Assembly (NCBI GenBank): GCA_905612355.1
Contig: CAJQRU010000037.1
Coordinates: forward strand, 1-46,960
Direction: 5' to 3'
From: an uncultured Gammaproteobacteria bacterium
GTDB taxonomy: Bacteria; Pseudomonadota; Gammaproteobacteria; Arenicellales; UBA868
DNA: 46,960 bases
This document shows, piece after piece, positions 1-11,680 of the stretch. A program made the position numbers and the translations under genes. The notes under the pieces are model-generated. The model saw only the letters and a program-made list of their open reading frames with translations, had not been told where the DNA came from and did no database searches. The stretch's first letter is position 1, and each line of letters starts with the position of its first letter.

Positions 1-340
1 TACGTTCTTGAACTACTTCCCAACCCGCGACAACAACAATCACCGTCAGAAAAGTAGTCAGGAGGATCAGTGGGACCGAGATGCCGTCAACGCCAAGGAA
101 ATACTGGATATCAAAAATATTGATCCAGGGCATTTGTTCGACAAACTGCATGTCGGCAGTCGTTAGGTCGAAATCCCTGTAAAGCAAGACACTCAGTAAT
201 AACGTGGCAACAGCGAATCCAAAACTTATCTTCCGCGCCATAGCGGCGTTCCGATCATCACCGGTCGCCAACACCAAAACGCCGCCAAGAATTGGCAACC
301 AGATAAGGATACTTAACAAATGACTATGAAGAAAAGACAT
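1..340 (-). CDS. nuoM: NADH-quinone oxidoreductase subunit M, N-terminal part (runs off window)
   Basis: This is the first 113 codons of a gene whose remainder lies beyond the left edge. It encodes an antiporter-like membrane subunit of complex I that helps pump protons. Reading from the ATG at 340, the protein opens with a hydrophobic segment (MSFLHSHLLSILIWLPILGG) and then carries YFLGVDGISVPLILL, a hallmark of NuoM N-termini, followed by another hydrophobic helix. The start lies 10 bases after the nuoL stop, so it is the next gene of the nuo operon. Identity is secure from motif and position; the catalytic lysines and glutamates further along cannot be seen. Confidence 0.93.
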   Translation of the reverse strand, partial: MSFLHSHLLSILIWLPILGGVLVLATGDDRNAAMARKISFGFAVATLLLSVLLYRDFDLTTADMQFVEQMPWINIFDIQYFLGVDGISVPLILLTTFLTVIVVVAGWEVVQER

Positions 341-350
341 TCGCCGACAC

Positions 351-2279
351 CTATACCCAAAGATGCCAAGACATCGCCACAACCAAACCAATGATCATCG
401 CAAAGGCATAGTGATAAATATAACCGGACTGGAGGTGTCGAATAATCTCCGCGAGTCGCCCCACAAGATTGGCAGTGCCATTGACCATTATCCCGTCGAT
501 CAATTTAACATCGCCTGTCTGCCATAGGCGTTCTCCGAGATAACGACTGCCCCGCATAAAGACATATTGATAGAATTCGTCGAAGCCATATTTCCTTTGA
601 AGGACCCGGTAAATCGGCGCGAATGCGTTCGCAATTTCTAAAGGCCACCTAGGCTTCAGGCAATACAGTACCCAGGCTGCAATAACCCCCGCCACCGCCA
701 GCCAGAAAGGCAACCCACTAAAGCCATGGAGCAACATGGCTCCGGCCGTCGTATGACTCCCCGTGGCGATCGCGGGTTCTGTAATCGCATTGGCAAAAAG
801 ATTCCCTGAAAGCACTGGCTCTACCAGTATCGCGCCTGCGACCACCGAGGGTATCGCCAGAGCAATGAGCGGAAACGTAACCACCCAACTCGGTTCGTGC
901 ACGCCATGGGCTTCATCCAAGTTCTCCGCTCGTGGCCCGTGAAAGACCATAAAAATCAACCGAAACGAGTACAACGCCGTGACGAAGACGCCGATCAGGA
1001 CGGCAACATAGGTCAACCCAGCCCCAGGAATCGTCGCATGAGCGACGGCTTCGATAATCGCATCCTTGGAAAAGAACCCGGAAAAAGGTGGAATGCCCGC
1101 CAACGCCAAACTGCCAACGATGCAAGTGCCATAGGTGATGGGTAGCGCGCGGCGCAGCCCGCCCATTTTCCTCATATCTTGTTCGTGATGAAGCGCAATA
1201 ATGACGGCCCCTGCGCCGAGGAATAACAATGCCTTGAAAAAAGCGTGCGTTGTCAGGTGAAAAATTGCGATGGAGTAGGCAGAGGCACCGAGCGCCACCG
1301 TCATATAACCCAGCTGTGAGAGCGTTGAATAAGCAACCACTCGCTTAATGTCAGTCTGGACCAAGCCAACCAATGCCATCAAAAGTGCCGTTAAGGCACC
1401 GATCACCAAGACGACTGAACGTGCGGTCTCCGACAGTTCAAACAACGGCGACATGCGGGCAACCATAAAGATTCCCGCGGTCACCATAGTCGCTGCGTGA
1501 ATCAGAGCAGAAATAGGCGTTGGCCCCTCCATTGAATCAGGCAACCAAACATGTAGCGGCACCTGAGCTGATTTACCCATCGCTCCAACGAAAAGCAGCA
1601 AGCAAATCAACGTGATCCACTGCCACTCATGCCCCATTGGTGACAAAAACGTGGCCGTTTCTTTTTGAGGTGCTGCCTCGAAGACAGTAGCGTAATCCAG
1701 ACTACCAAACAGAAAGAGCACGCCAGCAATGCCAAGAAGAAACCCCAGATCACCCACTCGATTGACCAAAAACGCTTTGAGATTCGCAAAAATTGCAGAT
1801 TCCCGCTCGTACCAGAATCCAATCAACAAGTACGAAACCAGACCAACCGCTTCCCAACCGAAGAACAACTGCAGAAAATTATTTGCCATCACAAGCATCA
1901 ACATGGCAAAAGTAAAGAGTCCAATGTAACTAAAGAATCGTGTGTAACCAGGATCCTCTGCCATGTAACCAATGGTGTAAACATGCACCATCAGTGAAAC
2001 AAAGGTAACCACGACCATCATGACGGCAGTCAATTCATCAATCAAAAACCCCACCGTGAACACAACGCCTCCACTTTGACCCCAGGTATAAATAACACCG
2101 TTAAAGTGATGTCCCTGAGACACATCCACCGCGACGATGATCGACAACAAAAATGAAATTGCCACGCCAGCTATCGCTATAGTGTGAGCGGCCACGCGAC
2201 CGACAACACTGCCGAGGAACCCAACCGCGACAGCGGCGCCCAGGCAGGCGAGCGGAATTAAAAGATAAACAAGTTCCAC
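351..2279 (-). CDS. nuoL: NADH-quinone oxidoreductase subunit L
   Basis: This is the largest antiporter-like membrane subunit of complex I, at the distal end of the membrane arm. The 642-residue product is slightly longer than the roughly 610 residues usual in E. coli. It is almost entirely hydrophobic helices. It carries the conserved proton-channel core (GFWYERESAIFANLKAF near 155-170, MGKSAQVPLHVWLPDSMEGP near 235-255, LIHAATMVTAGIFMV near 258-272). A long amphipathic stretch and a terminal helix follow, as expected for the NuoL lateral arm. It sits between nuoK (11-base gap) and nuoM (10-base gap) on the same strand. Nothing looks truncated. Confidence 0.97.
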   Translation of the reverse strand: MELVYLLIPLACLGAAVAVGFLGSVVGRVAAHTIAIAGVAISFLLSIIVAVDVSQGHHFNGVIYTWGQSGGVVFTVGFLIDELTAVMMVVVTFVSLMVHVYTIGYMAEDPGYTRFFSYIGLFTFAMLMLVMANNFLQLFFGWEAVGLVSYLLIGFWYERESAIFANLKAFLVNRVGDLGFLLGIAGVLFLFGSLDYATVFEAAPQKETATFLSPMGHEWQWITLICLLLFVGAMGKSAQVPLHVWLPDSMEGPTPISALIHAATMVTAGIFMVARMSPLFELSETARSVVLVIGALTALLMALVGLVQTDIKRVVAYSTLSQLGYMTVALGASAYSIAIFHLTTHAFFKALLFLGAGAVIIALHHEQDMRKMGGLRRALPITYGTCIVGSLALAGIPPFSGFFSKDAIIEAVAHATIPGAGLTYVAVLIGVFVTALYSFRLIFMVFHGPRAENLDEAHGVHEPSWVVTFPLIALAIPSVVAGAILVEPVLSGNLFANAITEPAIATGSHTTAGAMLLHGFSGLPFWLAVAGVIAAWVLYCLKPRWPLEIANAFAPIYRVLQRKYGFDEFYQYVFMRGSRYLGERLWQTGDVKLIDGIMVNGTANLVGRLAEIIRHLQSGYIYHYAFAMIIGLVVAMSWHLWV

Positions 2280-2290
2280 TTTGATCGATC

Positions 2291-2596
2291 TTAGCCGCGC
2301 AGGCTGCCTAGATCCTGAACATTGATGCTTTGACGATTTCTGAAGACAATGATTAGAATCGCCAGCCCGATGGATGCCTCCGCCGCGGCCACGGTAAGAA
2401 TGAAGAAGACAAATACTTGCCCAGACATATTGCCAAGGTAGTGAGAAAACGCCACAAAGTTCATATTCGCTGACAGCAGCAACAATTCAATCGCCATCAA
2501 CAGAATCACGATATTTTTCCGATTGAGAAATATCCCAATCATGCTCAGCGCGAACAAAGTTCCGCTCAGCACGAGGTAATGGGATAAAGGAATCAC
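2291..2596 (-). CDS. nuoK: NADH-quinone oxidoreductase subunit K
   Basis: This is a small three-helix membrane subunit of complex I, at 101 residues exactly the usual length. Conserved acidic positions within helices are visible, in [16 protein letters not shown] (glutamate near 36) and [17 protein letters not shown] (glutamate near 72); in the family these belong to the proton path. The start is GTG and overlaps the nuoJ stop by four bases (GTGA), so translation is probably coupled to nuoJ. It is part of the nuo operon and identification is secure. Confidence 0.97.
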   Translation of the reverse strand: MIPLSHYLVLSGTLFALSMIGIFLNRKNIVILLMAIELLLLSANMNFVAFSHYLGNMSGQVFVFFILTVAAAEASIGLAILIIVFRNRQSINVQDLGSLRG

Positions 2597-3213
2597 TGGC
2601 TCTTTTCTCCATCAGTTATCTCGCTGCTCATTTTCACGATCCGCAGTCGATCCGCCTTAGTCACCCGCAGTTGCTCTGCAATGACCTGCACCTTGGTGCC
2701 CCCACGCCGCCTGAAAGTGAGCGAAATGGCAGCGATAATCGCAACCAGGAGTATCAGAGCAGCGATTTCAAACGCGTAAACGTAATCGGTGTAAAGAACC
2801 AATCCCAACTCTCGTGTATTGCTGTAGTCGGCCCCTCGCCCGACCGGTCGAGGTATGGCATCAAGACTAAAGCGCCCCGACAACATCACCACCGCAAGCT
2901 CAGCAACCATCACACCCGCAATCACCAAACCAGCCGGCAGATATTGCGTGAATCCTTCTCTCAGGCGCGCAACATCGATATCCAACATCATGACCACAAA
3001 CAGAAACAACACCATCACGGCTCCGACATAAACCAGAACCAATACAATAGCCAGAAACTCAGCTTCTAGCGTCAACCAGATACACGCCGCGCTGAAAAAT
3101 ACCAACACGAGATACAACACCGCCTTCACTGGGTTTCGTACAGTAACGACCAGGGACGCGGCCACAATAAGGATGACAGAGAAAAGGTAAAAACTGAACT
3201 GTAAGAAATTCAT
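2593..3213 (-). CDS. nuoJ: NADH-quinone oxidoreductase subunit J
   Basis: This is a membrane subunit of complex I. At 206 residues it has five predicted hydrophobic segments in the first 160 positions and a charged cytoplasmic tail of about 40 residues. Family signatures include [51 protein letters not shown], summarised here as the NPV..L and [14 protein letters not shown] blocks near 27-70. It overlaps nuoK by four bases and follows nuoI after 21 bases. The tail after residue 165 is variable in this family and is unremarkable here. Confidence 0.96.
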   Translation of the reverse strand: MNFLQFSFYLFSVILIVAASLVVTVRNPVKAVLYLVLVFFSAACIWLTLEAEFLAIVLVLVYVGAVMVLFLFVVMMLDIDVARLREGFTQYLPAGLVIAGVMVAELAVVMLSGRFSLDAIPRPVGRGADYSNTRELGLVLYTDYVYAFEIAALILLVAIIAAISLTFRRRGGTKVQVIAEQLRVTKADRLRIVKMSSEITDGEKSQ

Positions 3214-3234
3214 GGGATGACTCGCCCTGAACGA

Positions 3235-3726
3235 CTATCGGTACGGTGCATCATGTTCCCTTGCTGTTGCAATGCTTGACTCGTATCGATCACCAATCGC
3301 GAGTAAGCCCGCTTTGTCAATCACCGTTCCTTCGCGTCCTTCAAAATGAAATTCGTGTATATCGGTCAGAACAATCGAATCGACCGGACACGCCTCTTCA
3401 CAGAAGCCACAGTAGACACACTTAAACAAATCAACATCGTATCGCGTCGTCCGTCGAGTACCGTCCTCTCTTTCTTCCGACTCGATGGTGATGGCGACTG
3501 CCGGGCAAACCGCTTCGCAAAGTTTGCAAGCAATACAGCGCTCCTCTCCATTAGGATACCGTCGAAGCGCATGCAGTCCCCGAAACCGAGGTGATTTCGG
3601 CGTTTTTTCATCTGGATACTGGACTGTAAACTTGCGCCGGAACAATCGACTCCCTGTCAGCGCAAGACCGCGCAACAACTCCCAGAGAAAGTACGTCTTT
3701 ATGAAACGTATAAAAATTCGTAGCAC
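3235..3726 (-). CDS. nuoI: NADH-quinone oxidoreductase subunit I (two 4Fe-4S clusters)
   Basis: This is the peripheral-arm subunit carrying clusters N6a and N6b. Two ferredoxin motifs are complete: cysteines 64, 67, 70 and 74 ([12 protein letters not shown]) and cysteines 103, 106, 109 and 113 ([12 protein letters not shown]). The 163-residue length is normal. An N-terminal amphipathic stretch (residues 1-30) fits attachment to the membrane arm. The gene lies 9 bases downstream of nuoH and 21 bases upstream of nuoJ in the nuo operon. All cluster ligands are present, so the protein should be functional. Confidence 0.97.
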   Translation of the reverse strand: MLRIFIRFIKTYFLWELLRGLALTGSRLFRRKFTVQYPDEKTPKSPRFRGLHALRRYPNGEERCIACKLCEAVCPAVAITIESEEREDGTRRTTRYDVDLFKCVYCGFCEEACPVDSIVLTDIHEFHFEGREGTVIDKAGLLAIGDRYESSIATAREHDAPYR

Positions 3727-3735
3727 GGTATCGCC

Positions 3736-4773
3736 CTAGCTGAACAGAAAACCAAACGGAGTGAAGAATTTAGCCGCACCGATTACTCCGATCCACACTA
3801 GAGTTACCGGTATAAATACCTTCCACCCCAGACGCATGATCTGGTCATAGCGATAGCGTGGAAATGTCGCCCGAAACCAAAGGAATAGAAAGGCAACTAG
3901 GGCCAGTTTCCCAAAAAACCAAACAATTCCCGGGACCCACGTAAACGGCGCCATATCCAATGGGGGTTGCCACCCGCCCAGAAACATAATGACCGTTAGG
4001 GCTGAAATCAGAATCATGTTGGCGTATTCCGCAAGAAAAAACACGGCAAACGCCATTCCCGAATATTCCACGTGAAATCCCGCAACAATCTCAGATTCAC
4101 CTTCCGCGACGTCAAACGGGGCGCGATTGGTCTCGGCCACGCCTGACACCAGATACACCACGAAAAGCGGGAATAAGGGAATGAAATACCACTGAAAAAA
4201 ACCACCTGCCTGGGCTAAAACAATCTCACGCAAATTCAGGCTACCGGCTGCCATCAACACACCAACCAGCGCAAAACCCATGGCAATTTCATAAGCCACA
4301 ATCTGGGCGGCCGACCGCATAGCGCCAAGAAACGCATACTTCGAATTGGACGCCCAACCCGCAATGATTACGCCATAAACACCCAACGATGTCAGCGCCA
4401 ACACAAACAATAGACTGGCATCAATGTCCGCGAGTACTAACGTATCTGTGAAAGGAATCACGGCCCACGCGGCTAGCGCCGGCGCGAGAGCAAGCACTGG
4501 GGCAATCAAAAACAATTGCCGTTCGGCATTGGTCGGAATGATAATTTCCTTAAACATCAATTTGACCGCATCAGCAATGGGCTGCAACCAACCCCGTGGA
4601 CCCACCCGATTCGGCCCGACCCGCAGCTGCATATACCCAATGACCTTTCTTTCCGCGAACGTGTAATACGCCACCATGGCGAGCAGAGGAAAAAGAATGG
4701 CTGCAATCTTAAATCCCACCTGTAATACCAACGGTAGGGAATGCCAAATCTCGACAAAGACCTCCAACATCAC
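3736..4773 (-). CDS. nuoH: NADH-quinone oxidoreductase subunit H
   Basis: This is the membrane subunit at the junction of the two arms of complex I, forming part of the quinone site. The 345-residue protein has about eight hydrophobic helices and the signature block [19 protein letters not shown] (near 41-59). The conserved acidic loop [20 protein letters not shown] (near 209-228) follows. It overlaps the nuoG stop by four bases (ATGA), suggesting coupled translation. Length and motifs match the family with no anomaly. Confidence 0.97.
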   Translation of the reverse strand: MMLEVFVEIWHSLPLVLQVGFKIAAILFPLLAMVAYYTFAERKVIGYMQLRVGPNRVGPRGWLQPIADAVKLMFKEIIIPTNAERQLFLIAPVLALAPALAAWAVIPFTDTLVLADIDASLLFVLALTSLGVYGVIIAGWASNSKYAFLGAMRSAAQIVAYEIAMGFALVGVLMAAGSLNLREIVLAQAGGFFQWYFIPLFPLFVVYLVSGVAETNRAPFDVAEGESEIVAGFHVEYSGMAFAVFFLAEYANMILISALTVIMFLGGWQPPLDMAPFTWVPGIVWFFGKLALVAFLFLWFRATFPRYRYDQIMRLGWKVFIPVTLVWIGVIGAAKFFTPFGFLFS

Positions 4774-7148
4774 CGAACCACCTTAAGTTCGATGTAATCA
4801 GCCCCGCCAAGTGGTGCTGTGGCCGCACTGCCCATGGGAATGTAAACGCACCCATCGAGCACTCGATCATCCGGCGTAATCGTGAGTCTCACTTCGTCGG
4901 TATCAGCGATCACCCGAACGGAATCACCCGCCTTAACGTTAAGCGCGAGCAACTGTTCTTTATTCATATGAACCGCAGCCAGTGAGTGGTCTCGCGTTCG
5001 CTGTAGCGATGAGGCACGCCGAACAATAGGATCTACGTCATAGATGGGCACGTCCACTACCCGTTCAAACCGCTGACTCTCAGCGGACCAAGGGACGCTC
5101 TTCGACGCCGCTCCGGGCAACGGGCACCCTTCTTCTAGGCGACAAACGACCTCGGGCAGGGACAGATTCACCCGCGACCTCACATCGTCAGCAGTGATGT
5201 AATCGAATCCGGGCAGTGCAAGATAATTACCCAGTACTCGAAGAATTTTCCAGCCCGCTCGCGCCATCCCTCGTGGGTCCATAGCCGCTTCGACCGACTG
5301 TGCCCGTCCATCGCAATTGACATAAGTACCGGCACTTTCGGTAAACAGTGCTAATGGAAATACCACGTCGGCCTGCGCTGGTACCGCTGAACGAAAGGCG
5401 GAGAAACTCAACACAAACGATGCATCTGATAGCGCGGAAACAAGATTCCCGGTCGCGGCCAGATCCATCGTTGGCTCGAGTCCGAAAAGCAGGTAAGCAC
5501 TCAGCCGAGCCGACAGCATCTGACTGACATTCAGGCCAGGTTCTGGCACACCATCACCGTTCGCCTGTCTATGGGGCACGCACCCTGCGATCCAGGCCGC
5601 CGCGCCGTTTGCTTCAGGCAGGAAAGCCAGTCTGATACCAGTATGCTGCGCGAGCCAACTCGCTATTGCTCTGAGCGCCGACGCTTCACGATGCTGGGCT
5701 GCAATCTGGCCCAAAACCACCACCACTTCCCCTTCCACATCGCTCAGCATCTTCGCTGTCCGTGCAAACTCCTCGCTATCCGGAATCAACTCAGCCCATT
5801 GCCTTAACTCCTCCGGCACCTCGACCTGATCGACCCGCGCAATGGCAATCCGCGCTAGCGCTGCCGGCAACGCACTCGGTGCAACCACCAACGCCTCAGT
5901 CAATGGAAAATTCTGCTCGTAATCCATCGGGTTCAATGCCGCAACTTGCCCACCCATGCGACACAATTCACGCACTCGAAGCGCGACCAGCGGGAGCTCT
6001 TTTCTTAGATGACACCCCACCAACAACACACGGGCGGCGTCTTGAATCTGCTCAACTGGCAGTTCAGTGCCCGGAAACAAAGCCGTAAAAGAGTCATCTC
6101 GAAAATCTCTCTGACGCAACCGGTGATCAACGTTGTCCGATCCAAGGCCACGCATCAATTGCTGCAGTAAGAAAAACTCTTCCAATGTTGCCGTCGGCGA
6201 TGCCAGGGCACCAATCGCGCCCGGACCCTCTGCCTTACCGATATCAGACAGTGCCGTAGCTGCCCGTTGGAGCGCCACCTCCCAGGCGACTTCCTCAAAT
6301 CGGTCTCCTACTCGGACCAATGGCTGAAGTAATCGATCCGATGAATTAACCCCTTCGTAACTGAAGCGATCTCGATCCGAAAGCCAACATTCATTGACGT
6401 GCTCGTTTGTTCTTGGCAGGACCCGCTTAACCGTATCGTGCGCTGTCTGAATATTGAGATTCGAGCCCAAACAATCGTGGGGGCTAATTGCGTCATGCGA
6501 GGCCAACTCCCACGCTCTGGCCGTGAATCGGTAGGGTTTGGAGGTCAGTGCTCCAACCGGGCACAGATCGATGGCATTCCCAGAGACCTCACTGTCGACT
6601 GTCCGCCCGATAACAGTCGCAATCTTCATGTCTTCGCCTCGACCGATGGCGCCTAATTCCATAATGCCAGCAACTTCCTGACCAAATCGAACGCAGCGAG
6701 TGCAATGGATACAGCGTGTCATTTCGGTTTCAATCAGCGGACCAATATCGGGATCATCTACCACCCGTTTACCCTCGCTGAAACGCGATACATCACCACC
6801 GTATCCCAATGCCTGGTCTTGTAACGGACATTCACCCCCTTGATCACAAATCGGACAATCCAACGGATGATTAATCAACAAAAATTCCATGGTTCCTTGC
6901 TGCGCTTCCACCGCCTGCTCTGAAACCGTGTGTATCACCATGCCATCGGCAATTGGGGTGGCACAGGCGGGTAACGGCTTTGGCGCCTTCTCGACCTCCA
7001 CAAGACACATGCGACAATTTGCGGCGATGGAAAGCTTCTCGTGGTAGCAGAATCGAGGGATATAGATGTCAGCCTTATCAGCAGCCTGAATAATCATCGA
7101 TCCCGCTTCGGCTTCGATCTCTTGTCCGTCGATGATTATCATGACCAT
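4770..7148 (-). CDS. nuoG: NADH-quinone oxidoreductase subunit G
   Basis: This is the iron-sulfur subunit that relays electrons from the NADH module. The N-terminus has a complete 2Fe-2S set (Cys34, 45, 48, 62), then the His94/Cys98/Cys101/Cys107 site of a 4Fe-4S cluster ([14 protein letters not shown]), then Cys146, 149, 152 and 196 for another. The long remainder is the degenerate molybdopterin-oxidoreductase-like domain. At 792 residues it is within the usual range. The extra N7-type cysteine motif of some NuoG proteins was not seen. A GGAGG sequence lies 9 bases before the ATG at 7148. It follows nuoF by 20 bases. Confidence 0.96.
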   Translation of the reverse strand: MVMIIIDGQEIEAEAGSMIIQAADKADIYIPRFCYHEKLSIAANCRMCLVEVEKAPKPLPACATPIADGMVIHTVSEQAVEAQQGTMEFLLINHPLDCPICDQGGECPLQDQALGYGGDVSRFSEGKRVVDDPDIGPLIETEMTRCIHCTRCVRFGQEVAGIMELGAIGRGEDMKIATVIGRTVDSEVSGNAIDLCPVGALTSKPYRFTARAWELASHDAISPHDCLGSNLNIQTAHDTVKRVLPRTNEHVNECWLSDRDRFSYEGVNSSDRLLQPLVRVGDRFEEVAWEVALQRAATALSDIGKAEGPGAIGALASPTATLEEFFLLQQLMRGLGSDNVDHRLRQRDFRDDSFTALFPGTELPVEQIQDAARVLLVGCHLRKELPLVALRVRELCRMGGQVAALNPMDYEQNFPLTEALVVAPSALPAALARIAIARVDQVEVPEELRQWAELIPDSEEFARTAKMLSDVEGEVVVVLGQIAAQHREASALRAIASWLAQHTGIRLAFLPEANGAAAWIAGCVPHRQANGDGVPEPGLNVSQMLSARLSAYLLFGLEPTMDLAATGNLVSALSDASFVLSFSAFRSAVPAQADVVFPLALFTESAGTYVNCDGRAQSVEAAMDPRGMARAGWKILRVLGNYLALPGFDYITADDVRSRVNLSLPEVVCRLEEGCPLPGAASKSVPWSAESQRFERVVDVPIYDVDPIVRRASSLQRTRDHSLAAVHMNKEQLLALNVKAGDSVRVIADTDEVRLTITPDDRVLDGCVYIPMGSAATAPLGGADYIELKVVR

Positions 7149-7168
7149 AAGTAAATCCCTCCGAACGC

Positions 7169-8434
7169 TCAGACAGCGTCACCCGCCTTGATCATGCCCT
7201 CAAACTCACCGCGAAAGTGCCGAAGAAAACTCTGCACTGGCCAAGCTGCCGCATCACCAAGCGCACAAATCGTTCGCCCCTCAATGCGCCCGGCAATGCT
7301 CTCCAGGAGTTCCAAATCTTTCGACCGCCCCTGACCTGTCCGAATCCGCTGCAAGCAGCGATACAACCAACCCGTTCCTTCCCGACAGGGCGTACATTGA
7401 CCACACGACTCTACATAATAGAACTGCGCAATGCGCTCAAGCACTTCGACCATACACGTGGTGTCATCCATGACAATCACCCCACCCGAACCAATCATGG
7501 AGCCTGCCTGCTTTAAGGCGTCGTAATCCATATTGCAATCCATAATGGCCGATGCCGGCATCACCGGCATCGATGAACCACCAGGAATCACCGCTTTCAA
7601 CACCCTCCCTGGGAAAAGTCCACCAGCTAGTTCCAGCAATTCACGAAATGGCGTTCCAAGAGTTACCTCGTAATTCCCTGGACGTTGCACATGACCGGAT
7701 ACAGAGAATATCTTGCTGCCCCCGCTCGCCTCGATGCCAAGATTCAAGAACCACTCCGCCCCCTGCCGCAAGATAGGAGGTAACGATGCCAATGTCTCGG
7801 TGTTGCTGACCGTTGTCGGTCGCCCAAAAGCACCCACCTGCGCTGGAAACGGCGGCTTAAAACGCGGCATCCCCTTCTTGCCCTCTAACGACTCAAGCAG
7901 TCCCGTTTCCTCACCGCATATATAGGCGCCAGCGCCCCGCTGACTGTACAACTCAAAGTCCCTCCCACTATCGAGGAGATTCGAGCCAATCAATCCCGAA
8001 GCACGTGCCTCCTCAAGAGCCGATTCGAATCGCGCCCATGGTTCGTAGTACTCGCCCCGAATGTAGTTGTAGCCCACAGTGGAACCCGTGGCATAACAAG
8101 CAATGGCCATGCCTTCAATCAATTGGTGGGGGTTATACCGAAGAATATCCCGGTCTTTGAAGGTCCCGGGCTCACTCTCATCTGAGTTACACACAATATA
8201 CTTTTGTCCTGGCGCATCCCTAGGCATGAAACTAAGTTTTAATCCCGATGGGAATCCAGCCCCCCCACGACCGCGCAAACCCGATGCCTTAATTTTTTCA
8301 ATAACCTGTTCGGCCGGTACACCTTCTGTCAGGATCTGACGCCATGCTTGATATCCTCCGCCACGAACATAGGACGCCATGGTCCATGGCGCTTCAATGC
8401 TGGGATCTGGCAAACAAACGTGACAAGTACCCAT
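7169..8434 (-). CDS. nuoF: NADH-quinone oxidoreductase subunit F (NADH/FMN binding)
   Basis: This is the NADH-oxidising flavoprotein subunit of complex I. It shows the glycine-rich nucleotide and FMN motif [12 protein letters not shown], the acidic NADH loop [14 protein letters not shown], and the 4Fe-4S motif [13 protein letters not shown] near the C-terminus. The open frame extends upstream to 8545, but that extension lies inside nuoE. The ATG at 8434, giving [12 protein letters not shown] and 421 residues, matches the usual length and falls 5 bases after the nuoE stop, so I chose it. No strong ribosome-binding site is visible, which fits coupling to nuoE. Confidence 0.95.
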   Translation of the reverse strand: MGTCHVCLPDPSIEAPWTMASYVRGGGYQAWRQILTEGVPAEQVIEKIKASGLRGRGGAGFPSGLKLSFMPRDAPGQKYIVCNSDESEPGTFKDRDILRYNPHQLIEGMAIACYATGSTVGYNYIRGEYYEPWARFESALEEARASGLIGSNLLDSGRDFELYSQRGAGAYICGEETGLLESLEGKKGMPRFKPPFPAQVGAFGRPTTVSNTETLASLPPILRQGAEWFLNLGIEASGGSKIFSVSGHVQRPGNYEVTLGTPFRELLELAGGLFPGRVLKAVIPGGSSMPVMPASAIMDCNMDYDALKQAGSMIGSGGVIVMDDTTCMVEVLERIAQFYYVESCGQCTPCREGTGWLYRCLQRIRTGQGRSKDLELLESIAGRIEGRTICALGDAAAWPVQSFLRHFRGEFEGMIKAGDAV

Positions 8435-8439
8435 GATGG

Positions 8440-8928
8440 TCAGTCCAGTTCCGCCAGCAGGTGCTCCAACTTTTCTTCCGTCAGGTCTTCGAAATAGCGA
8501 TCCCCACACACCAGCATCGGCGCACCGCCGCAAGCCCCAAGACACTCGGCAGCCAACAATGTAACCCGACCATCTTCAGAGGTGCCCCCCACCTTCACAC
8601 CAAGCTTATGTTCGAGCAGTTCAACAATGCTCCCCGCACCCCGCAACATACAAGAAATATTGGTACACACACGCAACTGATGGCGACCAACCGGCTCGGT
8701 ATAGAACATGTCGTAAAACGTCGCAACCTCATAGACCTCAATGGGCTCAAGTTCAAGCAACTGCGCGACAGCCTGAACTACACCTCCCGACACCCAACCA
8801 TGTTCCGCTTGGGCATAACGCAAGGCCGACTTTACTGCGGCTCTACGCTCAGGATATTTAGCGACTTCCGCCGCCACCTTGGCAACGACCTCGGGCGACA
8901 ATTCCGCGACGACCTCCACTTCACCCAT
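8440..8928 (-). CDS. nuoE: NADH-quinone oxidoreductase subunit E (2Fe-2S)
   Basis: This is a thioredoxin-like 2Fe-2S subunit of the NADH-oxidising module. The four ligands are present at Cys88 and Cys93 (CTNISC) and Cys129 and Cys133 (CLGAC). The ATFYDMF block typical of the family lies near 69-75. The length of 162 residues is normal. The ATG overlaps the nuoD stop by one base (TAATG), so re-initiation from nuoD is likely. It belongs to the nuo operon. Confidence 0.97.
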   Translation of the reverse strand: MGEVEVVAELSPEVVAKVAAEVAKYPERRAAVKSALRYAQAEHGWVSGGVVQAVAQLLELEPIEVYEVATFYDMFYTEPVGRHQLRVCTNISCMLRGAGSIVELLEHKLGVKVGGTSEDGRVTLLAAECLGACGGAPMLVCGDRYFEDLTEEKLEHLLAELD

Positions 8929-10181
8929 TAGCGATCCACCTCTCCAAACACGATATCCTGACTACCGATAATGGCCACCACGTCAGCCAACATGTGGCCG
9001 CGTGCCATCTCATTCAATGCCGCCAGGTGGGCGAAACCGGGGGCCCTAATCTTTAATCGATAAGGCTTGTTCGCACTATCGGAAACGAGATACACACCAA
9101 ATTCTCCTTTGGGCGCCTCAACCGCAGCGTAGACCTCACCTGCCGGCACGGTATATCCCTCAGTAAACAATTTGAAATGGTGAATCAAAGATTCCATGTC
9201 CTGTTTCATCTCTTCACGCCGCGGTGGAACTACCTTGTAGTTCTCAACGATTACTGGACCCTCATTAACCTGTAACCACTTAACGCATTGGCGGACAATG
9301 CGATTCGACTGACGCATTTCCTCTACTCGAACCAGGTAACGGTCATAACAATCACCCTCTGTCCCCACCGGGATATCGAAATCCATCTGGTCGTAAACTT
9401 CGTAGGGCTGCTTCTTTCTTAGATCCCATTCAACACCAGACCCCCGCAACATCGGACCGGTGAAACCCAACTTGAGCGCACGCGATGGTTCTACGACTCC
9501 GATGCCGACGGTGCGTTGTTTCCAGATACGGTTGTCTGTCAGCAAAGTCTCGTAATCATCTACGCAGCCTGGAAAGCGTTCGGAGAATGCCCAGATGAAG
9601 TCAAGCAATGATCCGGAACGATCTTGATTGCGTTCACGGGTAGCTCCTTCTCCATGCCAACGAGATGACTCATATTGCGGCATGCTGTCGGGAAGATCAC
9701 GGTAGACGCCGCCGGGGCGATAGTAGGTCGCATGCAGCCGGGCGCCAGATGCAGCCTCGTAGCAATCCATTAAATCTTCCCGCTCCCGGAAAGCATAAAG
9801 AAATACACTCATCGCGCCAATATCCAACGCATGCGCACCGATCCACATCAGATGATTGAGTATCCGTGTAATCTCATCGAACAAAACGCGAATGTAGCGG
9901 GCTCGTTCCGGAACAGTCACGCCAAGCAATTTTTCTATTGCCATCACGTAAGCATGTTCATTACACATCATCGACACGTAATCGAGTCGATCCATGTAAC
10001 CGATATTGTGGTTGTACGGCTTGCTCTCGGCGAGTTTCTCGGTCGCCCGATGCAACAACCCAATATGCGGATCAATACGCTCTACCACTTCGCCGTCCAT
10101 TTCCATCACTAAACGGAGCACACCATGGGCTGCCGGGTGTTGCGGCCCGAAGTTCATCGTGTAATTACGAATTTCGCTCAC
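8928..10181 (-). CDS. nuoD: NADH-quinone oxidoreductase subunit D
   Basis: This is the 49-kDa-type subunit lining the quinone pocket, about 417 residues. It carries the [15 protein letters not shown] signature near the N-terminus, the [10 protein letters not shown] block, and the [20 protein letters not shown] region. nuoD is separate from nuoC here, unlike the fused nuoCD of E. coli. Two consecutive GTG codons, 10184 and 10181, could start it. A strong AAGGAGG element sits about 5 bases before the second, so 10181 is preferred. The coding region overlaps the end of nuoC by 17-20 bases. Confidence 0.95.
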   Translation of the reverse strand: MSEIRNYTMNFGPQHPAAHGVLRLVMEMDGEVVERIDPHIGLLHRATEKLAESKPYNHNIGYMDRLDYVSMMCNEHAYVMAIEKLLGVTVPERARYIRVLFDEITRILNHLMWIGAHALDIGAMSVFLYAFREREDLMDCYEAASGARLHATYYRPGGVYRDLPDSMPQYESSRWHGEGATRERNQDRSGSLLDFIWAFSERFPGCVDDYETLLTDNRIWKQRTVGIGVVEPSRALKLGFTGPMLRGSGVEWDLRKKQPYEVYDQMDFDIPVGTEGDCYDRYLVRVEEMRQSNRIVRQCVKWLQVNEGPVIVENYKVVPPRREEMKQDMESLIHHFKLFTEGYTVPAGEVYAAVEAPKGEFGVYLVSDSANKPYRLKIRAPGFAHLAALNEMARGHMLADVVAIIGSQDIVFGEVDR

Positions 10182-10779
10182 CACTCCCTCCTTCGCGAAT
10201 GACCCGCGGCACTGTCACACGCGGTTCTATAGAGACAGGCTCATAAACAACTCGACCTTTTTCCTCGTCGTATCGCATCTCTACATGACCTGACAACGGA
10301 AAATCTTTACGAAACGGGTGTCCCACAAAACCGTAATCGGTTAACAGTCGGCGGAGGTCTGGGTGACCGATGAATATGATGCCAAAAAGATCGAAGGCCT
10401 CGCGTTCAAACCAATCTGCAACCGGCCAGATATCGATCACGGAGTCCACCATCAGTGACTCCTCCTCAAGGCGCACCACGACACGCAATCGGTGGTTATG
10501 CGTGACGGACAAAAGATGATAGACCACTGCAAATCGGGGGCCCGTGCAACCAGCATTGGCCTGAGTGGAATCTTTCCCGTAGTCCAGATAGTCCACTCCA
10601 CAAAGATCGATCAGCTGTTCAAAACAAAGGTCCGGCTGATCGTGCAGAAGCTGGAGACACCGATGCAATTGTGAACACTCAACCTCGATCGACACCTCTC
10701 CGTGCGCTTCGGTTACTGACATATTCACCCCCGATCCAACCGTCGACAAACGACTGATCAGGTGCTGCGTAGAACCCAT
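10165..10779 (-). CDS. nuoC: NADH-quinone oxidoreductase subunit C
   Basis: This is the 30-kDa-type subunit that packs against NuoD in the peripheral arm. It is recognised by [30 protein letters not shown] (the [11 protein letters not shown] and [13 protein letters not shown] blocks) and by [12 protein letters not shown]. The frame is open upstream to 10893, inside nuoB. The ATG at 10779 ([11 protein letters not shown]) gives 204 residues, close to the family norm, and lies 26 bases after the nuoB stop; a later ATG at MSVTEAHG is also possible. It overlaps nuoD slightly. Confidence 0.93.
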   Translation of the reverse strand: MGSTQHLISRLSTVGSGVNMSVTEAHGEVSIEVECSQLHRCLQLLHDQPDLCFEQLIDLCGVDYLDYGKDSTQANAGCTGPRFAVVYHLLSVTHNHRLRVVVRLEEESLMVDSVIDIWPVADWFEREAFDLFGIIFIGHPDLRRLLTDYGFVGHPFRKDFPLSGHVEMRYDEEKGRVVYEPVSIEPRVTVPRVIREGGSGERNS

Positions 10780-10805
10780 GATCTTATAAATGTCTGCTTG
10801 GTTGG

Positions 10806-11285
10806 TCAGGAACGTGCAATCGTCTCGGTTCTTTTGATCTTTTTCTGCAACTGGATAATTCCGTAAAGCAGGGCCTCGGCTGTGGGTGGACAACCTGGCA
10901 CATAAACATCAACCGGAACAATCCGATCGCAGCCACGCACCACCGAATAGGAGTAATGGTAATAACCCCCGCCGTTGGCACACGATCCCATCGAGATGAC
11001 CCAACGCGGTTCAGGCATTTGCTCGTATACCTTACGCAAAGCCGGCGCCATCTTGTTGGTCAGTGTGCCAGCTACGATCATTACGTCTGACTGTCGCGGA
11101 CTGGGACGAAAGACCATACCGAACCGGTCAAGATCGTATCGCGAAGCACCCGCATGCATCATCTCAACGGCACAGCAAGCAAGACCAAACGTCATTGGCC
11201 ACATGGAGCCGGTCCTGGCCCAATTGATCAGGTCATCCAGCCTCGCTGTTGCCCAACCCTGCTGCAGGACACCTTCGAGCGCCAT
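10806..11285 (-). CDS. nuoB: NADH-quinone oxidoreductase subunit B (N2 cluster)
   Basis: This subunit holds the terminal cluster N2 that reduces quinone. The tandem cysteines Cys37 and Cys38 ([11 protein letters not shown]) plus Cys102 ([12 protein letters not shown]) and Cys132 (YVPGCPP) form the complete N2 ligand set. The length of 159 residues is standard. It follows nuoA by 8 bases and precedes nuoC by 26. No anomaly was seen. Confidence 0.97.
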   Translation of the reverse strand: MALEGVLQQGWATARLDDLINWARTGSMWPMTFGLACCAVEMMHAGASRYDLDRFGMVFRPSPRQSDVMIVAGTLTNKMAPALRKVYEQMPEPRWVISMGSCANGGGYYHYSYSVVRGCDRIVPVDVYVPGCPPTAEALLYGIIQLQKKIKRTETIARS

Positions 11286-11293
11286 TTAGAACA

Positions 11294-11650
11294 TTACTCC
11301 CACTCAAGCGCTCCCTTCATCCATTCATAGATAAATCCAACCACAAGCACCAATAGAAACAAAACCATGGAAAGAAACCCAAAGACACCGATATCCTCGA
11401 GCACCACAGCCCATGGAAATAGAAATGCTATTTCCAGATCAAAAATGATAAACAAAATGGCCACGAGATAATAGCGGACATCAAACTTCATCCGCGCATT
11501 CTCAAAGGCCTCAAATCCACACTCATAGGGAGACAATTTCTTGTCATCTGGCTTATTGGGCGCCAATAGACTGCCGGCGGTCAGCGCAGCCCCGCCAACC
11601 ACCAAGCCAGTCACTAAAAACATCAGGATAGGAAAATACTGATCAAGCAT
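11294..11650 (-). CDS. nuoA: NADH-quinone oxidoreductase subunit A
   Basis: This is the first gene of the complex I operon. The 118-residue membrane subunit has three hydrophobic segments and the conserved [24 protein letters not shown] region, given here by its core YECGFE near 42-47 and [19 protein letters not shown] sigma-70 type promoter lies 31-59 bases upstream of the ATG, and the tRNA-Leu gene lies before that. Everything downstream to the left window edge is on the same strand with gaps of at most 26 bases, so this promoter probably drives the whole nuo operon. Confidence 0.97.
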   Translation of the reverse strand: MLDQYFPILMFLVTGLVVGGAALTAGSLLAPNKPDDKKLSPYECGFEAFENARMKFDVRYYLVAILFIIFDLEIAFLFPWAVVLEDIGVFGFLSMVLFLLVLVVGFIYEWMKGALEWE

Positions 11651-11680
11651 AAAGAATGAGTAGGTTTTCCACAGTCTTTG

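Noticed and set aside
897-1145. Open frames antisense to nuo, ftsH and other core genes
   Set aside because: They are shadows of well-identified genes, with no family motifs or ribosome-binding sites.
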